From positions 37,904,256 to 37,968,255 of the forward strand of contig CM060108.1 of NCBI GenBank assembly GCA_030522415.1: DNA of 64,000 nt, given 5' to 3'. The translations under genes and the position numbers were made by a program. The notes under the pieces were generated by a model, which was not told the DNA's origin, ran no database searches, and saw only the letters and a list, made by a program, of their open reading frames with translations. The DNA comes from Channallabes apus. Lineage: Eukaryota > Chordata > Actinopteri > Siluriformes > Clariidae. Below are positions 47,701-61,555 of this stretch, one piece after another. Position 1 is the stretch's first letter, and every line of letters starts with the position of its first letter.

Positions 47701-50700
47701 GATTTACGCCTACTGAGTCCAGTATGGACATAAATGCTGTTCTCAGAGGGTCTTCTGGATTCTCAAAATGAATGTTAAAATCTCCAGCAATTAACACTTT
47801 GTCTACAGAAACGACTAGGTTTGAGATGAAATCTGCAAATTCATTAAGAAATTCAGAATACGGCCCTGGAGGTCTGTAAATTATAATTAGTGGAATCGAC
47901 TGAGCTGACTTAATATACTTAAATACACTTATGTTACTATAAAGAATTTCAAATGAGTTAAATTTGTGTCGTTGTTTTTGTACGATAGACTGATTATCAT
48001 TGTAAATAACTGCGATGCCCCCTCCTCTACCAATTAACCGAGGCTGGTGTATGTAGCTGCGTCCAGGAGGACTAGCTTCATTTAGAGCTACATACTCGTC
48101 CTGTTTAACCCATGTTTCAGTTAAACAGAGTATATCAAATGCCTGATCTGTTATCATTTCATTAACAATAACCTCTTTTGATGCGAGAGATCTAATATTT
48201 AACAGTCCTAGCTTCAGATCAGAGGTGCCGGCTGCGCATTCAGTATGATCCGAGTTTGTGGTCTTTGTTAATTAGATTATTGAAACAGACTTTCAGTCTT
48301 TCTACATCTAGATCGGGGAACAGACACAGTCTCAATATGGTGAACCCTGAGTGACGACTCTATGCAGCTAGCAGATAGTTGGTTTAGCCTGTCTGTCTGC
48401 TCCCTGGCCTGGGCTCTGGATTGTCACCGATTAACTAGACCTCTACTGAGACTATGAGCTATACTACAGGAAATGAGAGCAGCATCTTCCCGAGTGGGAT
48501 GATCACCGTCCCGCCCTAACAGGCCAGCTTTGCCCTCAAAGGTCTTCCAGTTGTCTATGTAGCCCACATTATTTTCGGAGCACCACCTGGACATCCAGCG
48601 GTTCAGCGACCATAACCTGCTGTAAGCTATGTCGCCACGTCTCATTGGGATGGGACCAGAGCATATTACTTCATCGGACATCGCCTTCGCTAATTTAAAC
48701 ACCTCTGAAAAGTTATCCTTACTAACCTCTGACTGACGAAGGTGTACTGTATATCATTAGCTCCAGCATGTACCACTATCTTGGAGAACCTGTGCTGTCC
48801 CAGAGCCCTAAGATTACCTGTTATGTCCGGTGCTCTGGCTCCTGGGATACACCTAACCACTGCCGCTGGTGCCCCCAAAGGTCTAGCTAATGTCATGTGC
48901 CTCAGTATAGAGTCTCCTATAACCAGAGCTCTTTCAGGTTTCTCAGCGGGTGCAGCACTGAGGAGAGCAATCCTGTTGGACACATGAAGCGCAGAGGAGG
49001 TGTGCTCCGGTGGGCTAGCCTTAGCGTTAGCTTTGGCTGAACGAGTATGCCGCAGAGTCGTCACCCACTCGCCCCGCTATGAGGGCTCTAATGCCGCAGT
49101 TGGGGGCTGTTTATCTCCGCCTGCGGCACCCAGACTGTCCGCTACAGGAATAACGCTGCTCTCACACTCTCTAACCCTCTCTAAAGTCTGGATGCGCTCC
49201 TCTAACGCTGATATACTAGAAAAAGTAGTATCAGTTCAAATATGCACATTCTTACAGGATAACAACATCCTTGAAGAATTTCAGTCAGGTTTCAGGCCCC
49301 ATCATAGCACAGAAACTGCACTACTTAAGATTACAAACGACTTGTTTTTAGCTTCAGACCAAGGCTGCATCTCATTGCTAGTCCTGCTCGATCTTAGTGC
49401 TGCATTTGACACTGTAGATCATAATATTCTCATAGATCGCTTACAAAATTATATAGGTATTCAGGGACAGGCATTAAAATGGTTTAGATCATACCTGTCT
49501 GATCGATACCATTTTGTAGATCTAAATAGAGAACCGTCTGGTGTAATGCCAGTGAAATATGGGGTCCCACAAGGGTCAGTTTTAGGACCTCTGCTGTTCT
49601 CAATATACATGCTTCCCTTGAGTAACATCATTAGAAGACATGGGATTAGTTTCCATTGTTATGCTGAGGATACCCAATTATATATCTCAACAAAACCAGA
49701 CGAAATACCTCAGTTGTCTAGATTAACTGAGTGTGTCCAGGACATAAAAGATTGGATGACCAATAACTTTCTTTTATTAAATTCAGATAAGACAGAGATA
49801 TTACTTATTGGCCCAAAAACCAGCACACAACAGCTTTCACAATTCAGCCTGCGCTTAGAAGGATGTACTGTTACTACCAGCTCAGCAGTAAAAGACCTGG
49901 GCGTAATATTAGACAGTAACTTGTCTTTTGAAAATCACATTTCAAATATCACAAAAACAGCCTTTTTCCATCTTAGAAATATTGCCAAACTTAGGAACAT
50001 CTTATCCGTATCTGATGCAGAAAAGCTAGTTCATGCATTCATGACCTCCAGACTGGACTACTGTAATGCATTGCTAGGTGGTTGTCCTGCATCCTCAATA
50101 AACAAGCTTCAGTTAGTCCAAAATGCAGCCGCCAGGGTTCTCACTAGATCCAGAAAATATGATCATATAACCCCAATATTATCATCCCTGCACTGGCTAC
50201 CTGTTCAGTTTAGAATAAATTACAAAATAGTATTACTTACATACAAGGCCTTAAATGGTTTAGCTCCCACATACCTAACCAGTCTTCTGATACGCTACAA
50301 TCCACCACGCGCCTTAAGATCACAAAGCTCTGGACTTCTGATACAGTAGTTCCCAGAATTTCAAAATCTACAAAAGGGGGTAGGGCATTTTCATATTTAG
50401 CTCCAAAGCTTTGGAATAGCCTTCCAGACAGTGTTGGGGGAGCAGACACGGTTTCCCAGTTCAAAAGTAGACTCAAGACGCATCTTTTTAATCTGGCATT
50501 CACGTAACTCATCCCATAACCTCATAATCTGGCATACACATAACTCATCCCATAACCTCATACTCCAGTACACCTATCCCGAATGGCAACTACGCTAATT
50601 CTCCCCATCTGTTCTGTATTTCTCTACCCATCCCGAGGCATCGGGAGATTGTGCCAGCTTCAGTAGACAAAGGCCAACCCTGCGAGGTTCCTGAGGCATC

Positions 50701-53700
50701 CAGAGAAGGACCAGCTCCAGCTGGATTCAGCTTTATGATGGTTGGAGCTACACATGCTGCTCCTGTGCTTCCAGTGATCCAGACCTCATCTGCCCTCTGC
50801 ACCTACTGACTCATCCCTATGCTGAACTGGTCTTCATGTCAATTTAAATAATTTCTGTCATATTGAATTTTCACCTGCACAACACACAAGATGTTATATA
50901 ATTTCTATCTGTTATCACCCAAATGAAGATGGGTTCCCTGTTGAGTCTGGTTCCTCTCAAGGTTTCTTCCTAATGCCATCTCAGGGAGTTTTTCCTTGCC
51001 ACCGTCGCCGTCACCCTTGGCTTGCTCATCAGAGACATTTCATTCATTCGTCTCATTATTATCTAGACACATTTTTCTCACACATACACACTTCCAATTA
51101 TTTTCTTTTCTAAAATTTTATTTTTATTTTTTTATTTTTTTGTAAATTTTCTTTCATTTTGTGAAGCTGCTTTGAGACAATGACCATTGTTAAAAGCGCT
51201 ATATAAATAAAATTGAATTGAACTGAATTGACATCTTCTCCGTCAGAGTGCTCACTAACACACACCTATCACAAATAAAATTATCACTAATGATGGAGGA
51301 AGAATGTCTAAACATCCTGCACTCTACACACTGAACGAGCTGAATGGTAGACATGATAACGTACCTCTGTGTCGGAGTTTTAGTTGTTTGGAGCTGAATT
51401 CCGTTTGTTGTTCTTAGACGAGGAAACGTCTCGGGTTACTTTGCTGTAACCCTGTTCCCTGAAAGGCGGGAACGAGATGCTGCGTTGAAAACACTATGGG
51501 AACCATTTTGTCCAGTTGCCGGTTGTGGAGCATGTGTGAAAACACGCCAAAATTTGGCTATGTACTGTATATAACTTCGGTCAAGTGACGTCATCTGATT
51601 AGATGCAGGTGGAGGTTATAAATACAGGTGAGCCGGCAACAACCCTCAGATTAATTTGTCTGAACGGACGTCCGGTCACGTGGTAGTGCGGCATTCGGAC
51701 GCAGCATCTCGTTCCCGCCTTTCACGGAACAGGGTTACAGCAAAGTAATCCGAGACGTTCCCTTTCAAGGCTACACTCGATGCTGCGTTGAAAACGCTAT
51801 GGGAACGAGAATACCAACGCCGCCGCACTACAGGTGTCTGGACCCCAAGGTTGTGTAGCGTGTGGCACAAAGCCGAGAAGGTCTCAGAACCATGCCTGGG
51901 CAGCTAACTCGGGGCTTTGCCTGAGCCCGGAGTAGCATGAACATCCAGATTATAATGTAACAAATGTGTGCGGGGAGGAGCCAACCCTCCGTGTCACACA
52001 ATTTGCTGCAGGGGAATACCTCTTGCTGGTGCAAAAGGAGGCGATCTCCCTGGTTGAATGAGCCCTGCTTCCTAGAGGCGAAGTGAACCCACACGCCTCA
52101 TAGGAGAGGGCAATATGCATCTCTCACCCAGTGTAGTGGCGGCCGTTCCAGCGGCCCCAAGACATGTAAAGGCTGCTCTGACCTACACCACTGGCTGATG
52201 CGGTGGACGTAAATCTGAAGAGCACGTACTGGACACAGTAAGTGAAGTCTCTCCTGCTCCGAAGCTGTAAAGGCGGAGGATGGAATGCTTCAAAACAATA
52301 GGGTGATGTTGTTTATGGACTTGGGCGATAGCTCAGTGAGGATGCAGTTACGTGCGTCCTGAGAGTACTTGGGCACAGGCCCGAGGACAACTTTCCTGCA
52401 GGGACTCCAGCACTGAAGCAATTCAGCAGTGGACTGGGTCTACCTGCTTCGCACACACTTGCTGCAGGGGAATACCTCTTGCTAGTGCAATAGATGAGGC
52501 GATCCCCCAGGTTGAATGAACCCTGATTCCTAGAGGCGAAGTGAGCCCACGCGCCTCATAGGAGAGGGCAATGGCCTCTCTCACCCAGTATAGTGGCGCT
52601 CTGACTTACGCCACTGGCTCATGCGGTGGACGTAAATCTGAAGAGCACGTACTGGACACAGTAAATGAAGTTTCTCCTGCTCCGAAGCTGTAAAAGGTGG
52701 AGGGCAGAAGGCTTCGGAACAGTAGGGATCCTGTTACAAATGGAACTTTCGGAAGATCGTTCAGTGAGGACGCGGTTAAGTACATCTTGAGAGTACTAGG
52801 GCACAAGCCTGAGGACAAGCTTTTCCTGCCGAAACTCCAGCACTGAAACATTTCGGCAGTGGACTGGGTCTACCTGCTTAGCGCACACTTGCTGTAGGGG
52901 AATACCTCTTGCTAGTGCAATAAACGAGGCGATCCCCCTGGTTGAGTGGGCCCTGCTTCCTAGAGGTGAAGTGAGCCCACGCGCCTCATAGGAGAGGGCA
53001 ATAGCATCTCTCACCCAGTGTCACCCTTTAAAAACATTCCATTTGAGGGCATAAGCTCTTGAAGAGGGATACTAGATCCAGAGTCAGGGAGTAGCAAACG
53101 GGACATTTGCTGATCTTGCGAGGCAAAGCTGTCCACCTCTGCTGCATGAAATCTCAGCGAGATTGACTGACTACTTCGGGGTGGGGTTTCCATTCCCCGT
53201 GCGTCAGAGACTGACTGGACAATTACAACTGGTCTCACATTCATATGCCCTGGAACGTAAATCGCGCTGAGGGACAGGAACCTGGTGCGCTAGCTATTCA
53301 GCGGCACGAGCACAGTCCGCCCTGGCGATTAATATATGAGACTTGCCATAGTGTTGTCCACCCGCAATGGGACATGGCACTCTCGACCGCTGGAGGAAGT
53401 GCTTTAGGGCGAGAAATAGAGCCATCATTTCTAGGCAATTGATGTGCCGTGCGAGAAGAAGGCCTCTCCAGCACCCTTGGGCTGGGACGGTCACCTAAGT
53501 CCGCACCCACGCCCGTGAGGGAAGCATCTGTCGTTAGCATCTGCGATGACAAGACGAACTTAGAGTGGGACCCAGAGTCAGAAGCCGGGGTCTGAACGAC
53601 ATAGGACGGGTACGAAGCACCTGGCGCGTAACCCTTGTTGGGGATGGGCCCTAGAGTGAAATCCCCTGTCTTAGCCACAACTGAAATGCTCTCATGTGCA

Positions 53701-56700
53701 GGCCCAAGGGTCACCGTGGATACGGCTGCCATGAGAGCTAAGATCTCTGAAAGTGATGGTCACTTTCTTGGTCTAGCTTGATTTCCTTGAGTGTGTTGAA
53801 TATGGATTCGACACGAGCGGGAGACAGCTGTGCCCGCTTACGATCGAATCTCATGTGACACCCAATCCTCGGAACAGGAAAGAGCACGCTTTCGTGGCGT
53901 TGGGTCTCAATCCTAAGAAACAAGATGAGCTAGGGTGACATGCTGATGTCGAAGCGCTAGCTAATGAGACTGGGCCAGCCAGTCATCCATGCCAGAACTA
54001 CATCCATGCATTTTAATATGTGCGGGTGAGAAAGCTAGACCAACTGAAAGGACCCGATACTGGTAAGCTTGGCCCCCAAAAGCGAACCTCAGGTCTTTCC
54101 TTGTGTTGTGGGAATATTTCTATATGAAAGTAAGCGTCCTTCAATCGATTGTCACAAATCAATCGCTTGGTAGGATTTGAGAGCAATCACTTTAACCCTG
54201 TGAAACCCATCGCAGCCATAAAACGGCCGATAGCACGAGCCGTCTGCTTTTGTTGCGCTCAGAGACAAGTCTGTGGCCCCGCGTAATTCCAATACGCCCT
54301 ATCTGAAGAGCCCCACCAGTGCTCAAGTCTCTCAGCAGGTAGCGTGGTAGGCCTGCAAAACCGCCATGGTGTGCAAAGGAGCACCAACCTGACCTGCTGC
54401 CTGAAAAGCTTTTCCCTTCAGGGAAGATGAAAGTCTACACAGCTTGAAAGGAGGTATTAGCTTTTCAGGAAGGATGATGTCCCAAGAGAGAGATAGCTTT
54501 TGAAGCGTCTCTTCTATCTGGGCTACATTATATAGCATATATCATATGACATATATCATATATCATAACATATATATTAATAATAATATATCAGGATTCC
54601 ACATTAACTATATTTAAACAACTAAATAAGTCAATGGCAGGAAAACACAGGATTAATACAGCCTACTCCATGAAAGGGTTAACTCATATGGAGAAAGCTG
54701 GGGGAGCGCGTTCTCCAAAAATCGCAGAAAAAAGGCGAAGCTGAATAGTATGGAGATGTAAAAGCTAGTTGTTATTAATATTATTATTGTATGAATGAAA
54801 AAGCTATGTAATTTAAACGCTGATACAAACGCGAAACTTTCGCGGCAACGATACAAAAACAGGAAGCTACGTCACCAACGGGAAGTCCATGGTAATATTA
54901 TCTACATGAGCCTCAAATGAAAGACTATAATCTATAATCTTACTGTTGCACTAGGTAGATCAGAAAGGCCATAAAAAAGGCAACTAAAATCTTGCTTCTA
55001 GCTGCATGCGGTCCTATGACTAGAACTTCTGTCTTATCAGGATTAAGCAGAAGGAAGTTAATTAGCATCCAGTCTCTTATATACTTTACGCATTGCTCAA
55101 CTTTAGCAAGCTGTTTTTTTTTCATCCGGTTTTGCTGAGACATATAAAGTAACTGTGTGTCGTCAGCATAACAATGAAAACTAATACCATGCTTACGGAT
55201 TAAGCATGGTATTAGCATGGCAAAGGAAACATGTAAAAGGAAAAAAGCAGTGGGCCTAAAACTGAAACCTGTGAAACACCAAACTCAGAATAATCGCCAT
55301 TTAAGTCTACATACAGTACTGATAACGATCGGTCAAATAGGATCTGAGCCAGGAGAGGGCTGTACCCTTAATTCCTACTACATTTTCTAATTTGTGAAGA
55401 AGAATATTATGATCAGTGTTGTCAAAGCTGCACTGAGATCGAGAAATACAAGCATAGTTACACAACCCTGATCAGAGGCCAATATTAGGTCATTTACTAC
55501 TTTAACGAGTGCTGTTTCTGTGCTGTGATGAGGCCTAAATCCTGACTAATACAGTTCATATATGTTATTTCTAAGTAGATATGAGCATAGCTGCTCTGCT
55601 ACTATCTTTTCCAGAATCTTAGAGATAAAGGGAAGGTTTGATATCAGCCTATAATCGGACAGCTGAAAAGGGTCGAGGTTAGGTTTTATTATCGGTTTAA
55701 TAACTACTAATTTAAAAGATTTTGTAATATACCCAATGCTGAGTGGAGAATTAATTATTTTCAACAGGGGTTCTGTTATTACTGGTACTATCTGTTTGAG
55801 AAAATGTGTCGGATCTAGTATAGGATAGGATAGGATCTAGTATACAGGTTGATGAATTTGCAGAAGAGATGAAATATTAGATATTAAATATTAGAAAAAT
55901 TAGTTTATTCTCTTCAAGAGGAGTAAAGTATTCTACAGTAGGTTCCAATCCGACATGGTTAGTTTAACAACTGCATCAGTTACATTGTCCGGTTTTAAAG
56001 CCACAATTTAAAAAAATTCTGGTTAATTTAACTACGGTATTAAATAAAAGTCTAGGATTATTTTTGTTATTTCCTTTAAGAGTGGAGAGATACAGTATGT
56101 TGATCTAGCTACACTAAGAGCTTTTTTTATAGTTCAGGATGCTCTCTTTCCATGCTATTTGAAATACTAACCATTTAGTATAGAACTCCAATTTCTGGAC
56201 CCATATTGACAAATGTTTTAGAGTAAGAAATCACTTCTAAGTGGCCAAAGAAAATTGTGTTCAGGCAGTGCCAATGAGAGACTTTTCTGATCATTGAGTG
56301 ACACAGAGCTCATAAAAGATAAGTTTGGACAAAAATGAAATAATTCGATTTTTTTTTTTTTTACATTGCAAGCGGTATGTAACTGGTTAATTAACGAACG
56401 GTCCATATGCTGCCTCCACACTGCATCTGTTTTTTTAGTAAAAGTAATAAATGAAATAATAATAAATCAAACTTTGCTCTTATAGCACGCAGATCGTGCA
56501 TAGGTTGAATGCAGTGTGAAATCAACAACAAACCAGCTGCATTCATAGAGTTGTGAGCATCATCCATGGCATAAACATTAAAATTATTGTTTATACTGTA
56601 TATACGTACATTTTATGTATTTATATTAAATTATTTGACACTACATTATAAAAGATCATTAAAGATACAAAAATTGAATACTTTTTGCGTGCGGTATGCA

Positions 56701-59700
56701 ACTGGTCTATTAACGAACATTTTGTATGCTCTCTCCGCAATTGAATGCTGCTTTTTACGGGTTTTTTAGTAACAGTGAAGATGCAGCTTTGAAACTGTGA
56801 TGATTTGGGTTTATCACAGCAGGCGATGTCAGAAATAATAAATCAGACTTTGCTCTTACAGCACCACAGATCATGTGTAGATTTATATATTTTTCCAACA
56901 CGCATTCTGAAAACAACAAAAAACAAGCTGCATCCCCTGAGTTGTGTGCCTCATGCCATGCGGCCCAGAACTCAAAGAATGCAGCTTGTTTTTCGTTGAT
57001 TTTTGATCGTTGCATTGATTTCATTACATTGATGTGATGTGTTAAATTATTTAAGTGAACACAACTTTTGTTTTGTTTTGTCAATGTGCACAAAGCATTC
57101 ATGCAACTGGCGCTGATTTCATCATTTCGTAGGAACCTTCGTAAAATAACCTTTATTTCCTACTTTGAGCTAAGAATATTTTCAGTTCTAAATTAACTTT
57201 GAGCATTTCCTAGGAGTGATTCTGAGACGATTTGTAAATGCCTGTTCAACTTTGCCAATGGCCAAATGTCATGGCCAGATGACTGGGTCCAACCATCTCT
57301 GAAACAGCAATACTTGATGGGTGCTAGCAGGTTGTTGAGAGTATGCACCCACAGATGTCAAAGTATGGACAAAACATGTATGCGTACTAGTGGGAGAGTG
57401 TTAGACTTAAAGTTTATTGTCCCTCGTCTGGTTTCCAAAACCATAGACAGAATGGCTACTGTGGCATAATTCACTTTTATTTTTTATTATAGGTTCAGGA
57501 GGAATGTGTTACAACACAGTGCATCACGCCATGCTGTGTATGAGGCACACTGACCAGTCAGATTGCCCATGATAACTAAATGTCCGAAAGTGCCAATAAT
57601 AGGCACATGAAAATGATAACTGATCCATGGAGCAATGGAAGAAGGTTGGCAGGTCCAGTTAGTCCCATTTTTCTTTTATGTTATGCTTGGTTGGGTACAT
57701 GTATACCATTTATCTGGGGGACATACAGTATGGCAGAAGGATTCACTGTAGGGAGAAGACAAGCTGCTCAAGAAAGTGTGATATTATGAACAATGTTGTG
57801 CTGGGAAACGTCCTGTCCAGGTATTCATGCAGACATCAAACTGTCATGTGCCACATACTGTACCTAAACATAGTCACACCTTAATGACAATGGAATTTCC
57901 TATTGGCAGTGGCCTCTTGATAATTAGGATATCAGTATAATCTCTCCCTGCTTATTGAAAATATTGATAGAAAATTATTTGAGGAACATGATAAAGAATT
58001 CAAGGTGTTGCCCTGGCTTCCAAATTCTATAGCTCTGAATCTGATTAAGGATCTGTGCAATGTGCTGGCCTTATTTCGCATTTCATAACGGACCACACAT
58101 CCTCAATCAGAGACAGGTCAGGGCCTGTCCCAGACAGGGCATGTCTAAGCTCCCCAGAGTAGGAAATCACTCCTAAGTGACCAAAAATTCTCAGTGTGAT
58201 GCAATGTTGGTAGTACTTTTTGGAGTAGGGATTAATTCTAGATCAATTAATCAACATTTTTAAAATAGAAAATCACTCCTACTTTCACCAGAATGTAGGA
58301 GAGCACCAGAGGTGTCCTATCTCGTTAGGAGTAGTGAGGTGTTCATGTGGCGATGCGCGTGGAGGAGAGACGTTTAGTAACACTGAGTGATACGGAGGCC
58401 ATAAAAGATATGACAACTTTACGGTATGTTACTGGTCAATTAATATTGTCATATACTGTCTTCACAGGTGATTGATACTTAAAATAGTTTTAGGCAGAGG
58501 TGGAAAGAGTAATAAAATTTTGTACTCAAGTAAAAGTACTGTTACTTTAGTGAACTTTTACTGAAGTACAAGTAAAGTTACCCTTATAAAAATCTACTCA
58601 AGTTAAAGTAAAAAGTAACTCATTAAAAATTTACTCAGAGTAAAAGTTACTTTTTTTTTTTTTTTTAACAGCGGGGGTGGGATGGGGGATGGAGTTCCCT
58701 TTGTTGTGCTTGAAATCCAAGTGGTCTCTTAAATATGACCAGGGGTTTACTTCATAAGAATTTGTTGGCATTTCACTTTCAGCTGCATCTGCATCACTGA
58801 CATCTGTTTTGTCCGTCTCCATCGTTCATGTGAATTTCTCCACGTTTGTTCTCCACGTCCATCAATCAATCAGTGCAGTGGTTTCCGGGGTGCAATTTTT
58901 TTCCTTCCCCATTGCATTATTTTTATGTTTTTCCATTTTCATTCATTTATTTTTTACTCAGTAGTGAATATGATTTAAAATGTAGTAAAGTACAATACTT
59001 TAACCAAAACATACTTAAGTAAATGTAAAATTACAGATTTAAAAAACTACTTTAAAAAGTAGAAGTACACAAAACATCTACTCAATTACAGTAATGAGAG
59101 TAAATGTAATTCATTACTTTCCACCTCTGGTTTTAGGAACATCAAAGATGCAGCTTTGAAACAGTGACACAACCCACAATGTTGGAAATACATTAATAAA
59201 TCAAACTTTGCTCTTACAGCACTGCAGCTTCATTTCCCCACCACATGAAATCAACAAAAAACAAGCTGCATTCATGGAGTTGTGGGCATCATCTATGGCA
59301 CAAACATTTTTAAAAAATCGTATTTATACATTTTGTATATTTATGTTAAATTTTTTTGAGTATATACAACTGTTGTTCATTTCGATTTTACACCTTTTAA
59401 AAGTACAAAAAAAATTACAACACCAACTAAAATGTGTAGCCTACGTTTTACGAGTCTCAGTGTCATAAAAAGTGACATCACGCGCTTTCCTTGGCAGCTA
59501 GGTGATAAAATTTGTTTCTTCAAAATATGTACAAATCTTTCTGCATAAATAATCCCCTCACAGATGAGAGTTATCCATACCTTGTGCACTAACACACACA
59601 CCCAGTGACAGATGTTGTCTTTTGCACCTTATGCTGATAACAGTTTGGAGGATGGTCCTTTTCTTTTTTGGTCCAGAAAACATGAAAATTCTTTACTGTT

Positions 59701-61521
59701 TTATTAATTCATTGACATCAGTGGACCACAACAACCACTTTGTTAGAACTTTGCAATCCGTTGGCATTTTTTAAAAAGAGGAACCCATTATAAATTATTA
59801 TTTCTCACATATTATAATTCTGTTAAAAATAATATTTGGCTGAGAAAAAATTCCATCAGACGCTTAAAAGATATTTAATTAATTTGCTTTGTCCTTTTGA
59901 CCTATAATGTTAACATAGATATTTAAATACTTAATATTTTATTTGTACGTTTTGTTTAATCAACCCTTTCAAATAAATAAATATAAAATATTGCTTAATT
60001 ACAGTTTTGTTTTCACAGAGTTTGTAAAGAAGAAAAAGTTTGCAGGTAAGAATGTTTTTTCTTCCTGTAAAGTTAGTTTGTGTGTGTATACATAGTGCCA
60101 GTGGTCTAGACTACAATGACTAGACCAATCTCATAGATCCTACAAGCATTGATGAGACGTACATGTCTATTTGTTGTTTGTGGGCATGCCGAAATGTTTT
60201 CTGATTGTTTTATACTTAAACAATTTATAACTACAACATCAAGGACATTTAGTCCCTAAAAGTTGAGGTGTTGCCCAGCCAAATGCCATGAACACATTTG
60301 TTAGCCGAACAAAATTAGCTAGCTACTGTAAATGTGTTCATTTTAGGCAAATTCTAGCTCAAGAACATGACCTAGATATCTAGCTATAGCGAGCCAGTTT
60401 CCTGATTTAAATTGTTTACTGTAATGTTATGTAGGTTGAGTAATGGTAAGGCTGATCAGCTTATTTTTAGCTTTAACCTTTGAATTCTTTCTGCAAACTC
60501 TTTACCCATCAATAACGGATCCTTGCGTTAGTCTAATATTATAATTAATATATGCGTATATGTCTCTTTTCCCTGAGAGTCCAATGACAAACAAGCCCAT
60601 GCATTTGCCGGAATTACGTCACTGTCTCGTTCAGCGATTCAACTGGTTTAAGTAAAGGCTTGTTCACATGGATCTCGCACTTCTCAATTCAGCACATAGT
60701 GCACCAAGATACTTGTTACATTAGCGTTTATACTTGAATGAAGCCAGTAAGAAAGAGAAGGACTTCCCTTATTTAACTTAACTTATTTTGGGAAGTAAAT
60801 TCTCCCAATAATGTCATTGTTGTAAAAAGAAATGCTAGAACGTAATCAGAGGCTTTTGTTTGTTTGTTTGTTTTATTTTGTTGTTCCCTTAATTTTCACA
60901 TATTCAGAGATGGTCGTAGCATTTCCGTTGCACAGTGGATTTATGCACCAAATATGTCCACTAGATGTCAGTAGAATGAGCTCTTAAATGAAGCTTCATA
61001 AAATCAGAACCTATTGGCTGGAAGACCTCGACACCTAAACGAGGCTTAATCTCATCATTACTACCAACCAAAAGCAATGATAATCCAAAAACACAAGACA
61101 AATATGAGGTAAATAAAAAATACAAAGCAGGGTTGAGATCACAATATGTAGTTTACAAAAACCCCATGAACACTGGACTTTAAAGGCACACAACACACGA
61201 TCTGGTGAGGAGTTGAGGATTCGGCACGTCTCATATACAGCAGTGACCAAGATAGTAAAAAGTAAGATGTAGACATGAGCAAGGAGGGGATGTAGCCATC
61301 ATCAGCAACATGTAGCTTATGGTGTTAATGTGTTCAGTAGAGTTGTAACAATTACTGTTGTGATAAATTTCTAATTCTAATCAGTTTTAGTGTAAAGGAA
61401 TTAATTAATAATCTATACAATGTCGTATCATTATTCTTCTGTGATTGTAAATGTTGTTTAAACAATAGAATTATAATCCATAGAAGCAAGGAAATTGTGT
61501 ACATATCACATGAAAGTAAGG

Positions 61522-61555
<34 letters not shown>

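Larger units (their letters stand above)
43195..49213 (-). mobile_element. L2-type LINE, long but decayed copy
   Basis: Minus-strand LINE with an ORF1 esterase (49.2-48.4 kb), endonuclease (48.16-47.55 kb), RT remnants (47.3-45.6 kb) and 3' UTR to about 43195, ending in the L2-like 'aaaagcgctatacaaataaatgtg' motif. It is interrupted by an RTE copy (43509-44868) and a SINE (45955-46112). Confidence 0.82.
51415..54540 (-). mobile_element. DIRS-type (tyrosine recombinase) retrotransposon relic
   Basis: Minus-strand order: gag-like 54538-54300 ([20 protein letters not shown]), RT remnant 53923-53740 ([17 protein letters not shown]), RNase H 53600-53294 ([33 protein letters not shown]), recombinase 53014-52796 ([20 protein letters not shown]) and a terminal inverted region at 51415-51767. 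This is the layout of fish DIRS elements. Frames are broken throughout. Confidence 0.75.

Noticed and set aside
49000..49210. N-terminal part of the 449-codon plus ORF
   Set aside because: Antisense of the minus-strand L2 ORF1; the true RT begins at the junction near 49210.
52003..53030. CRISPR-like or minisatellite array
   Set aside because: Units are ~440 bp without short repeats or unique spacers, and they encode recombinase sequence; eukaryotic DIRS debris.
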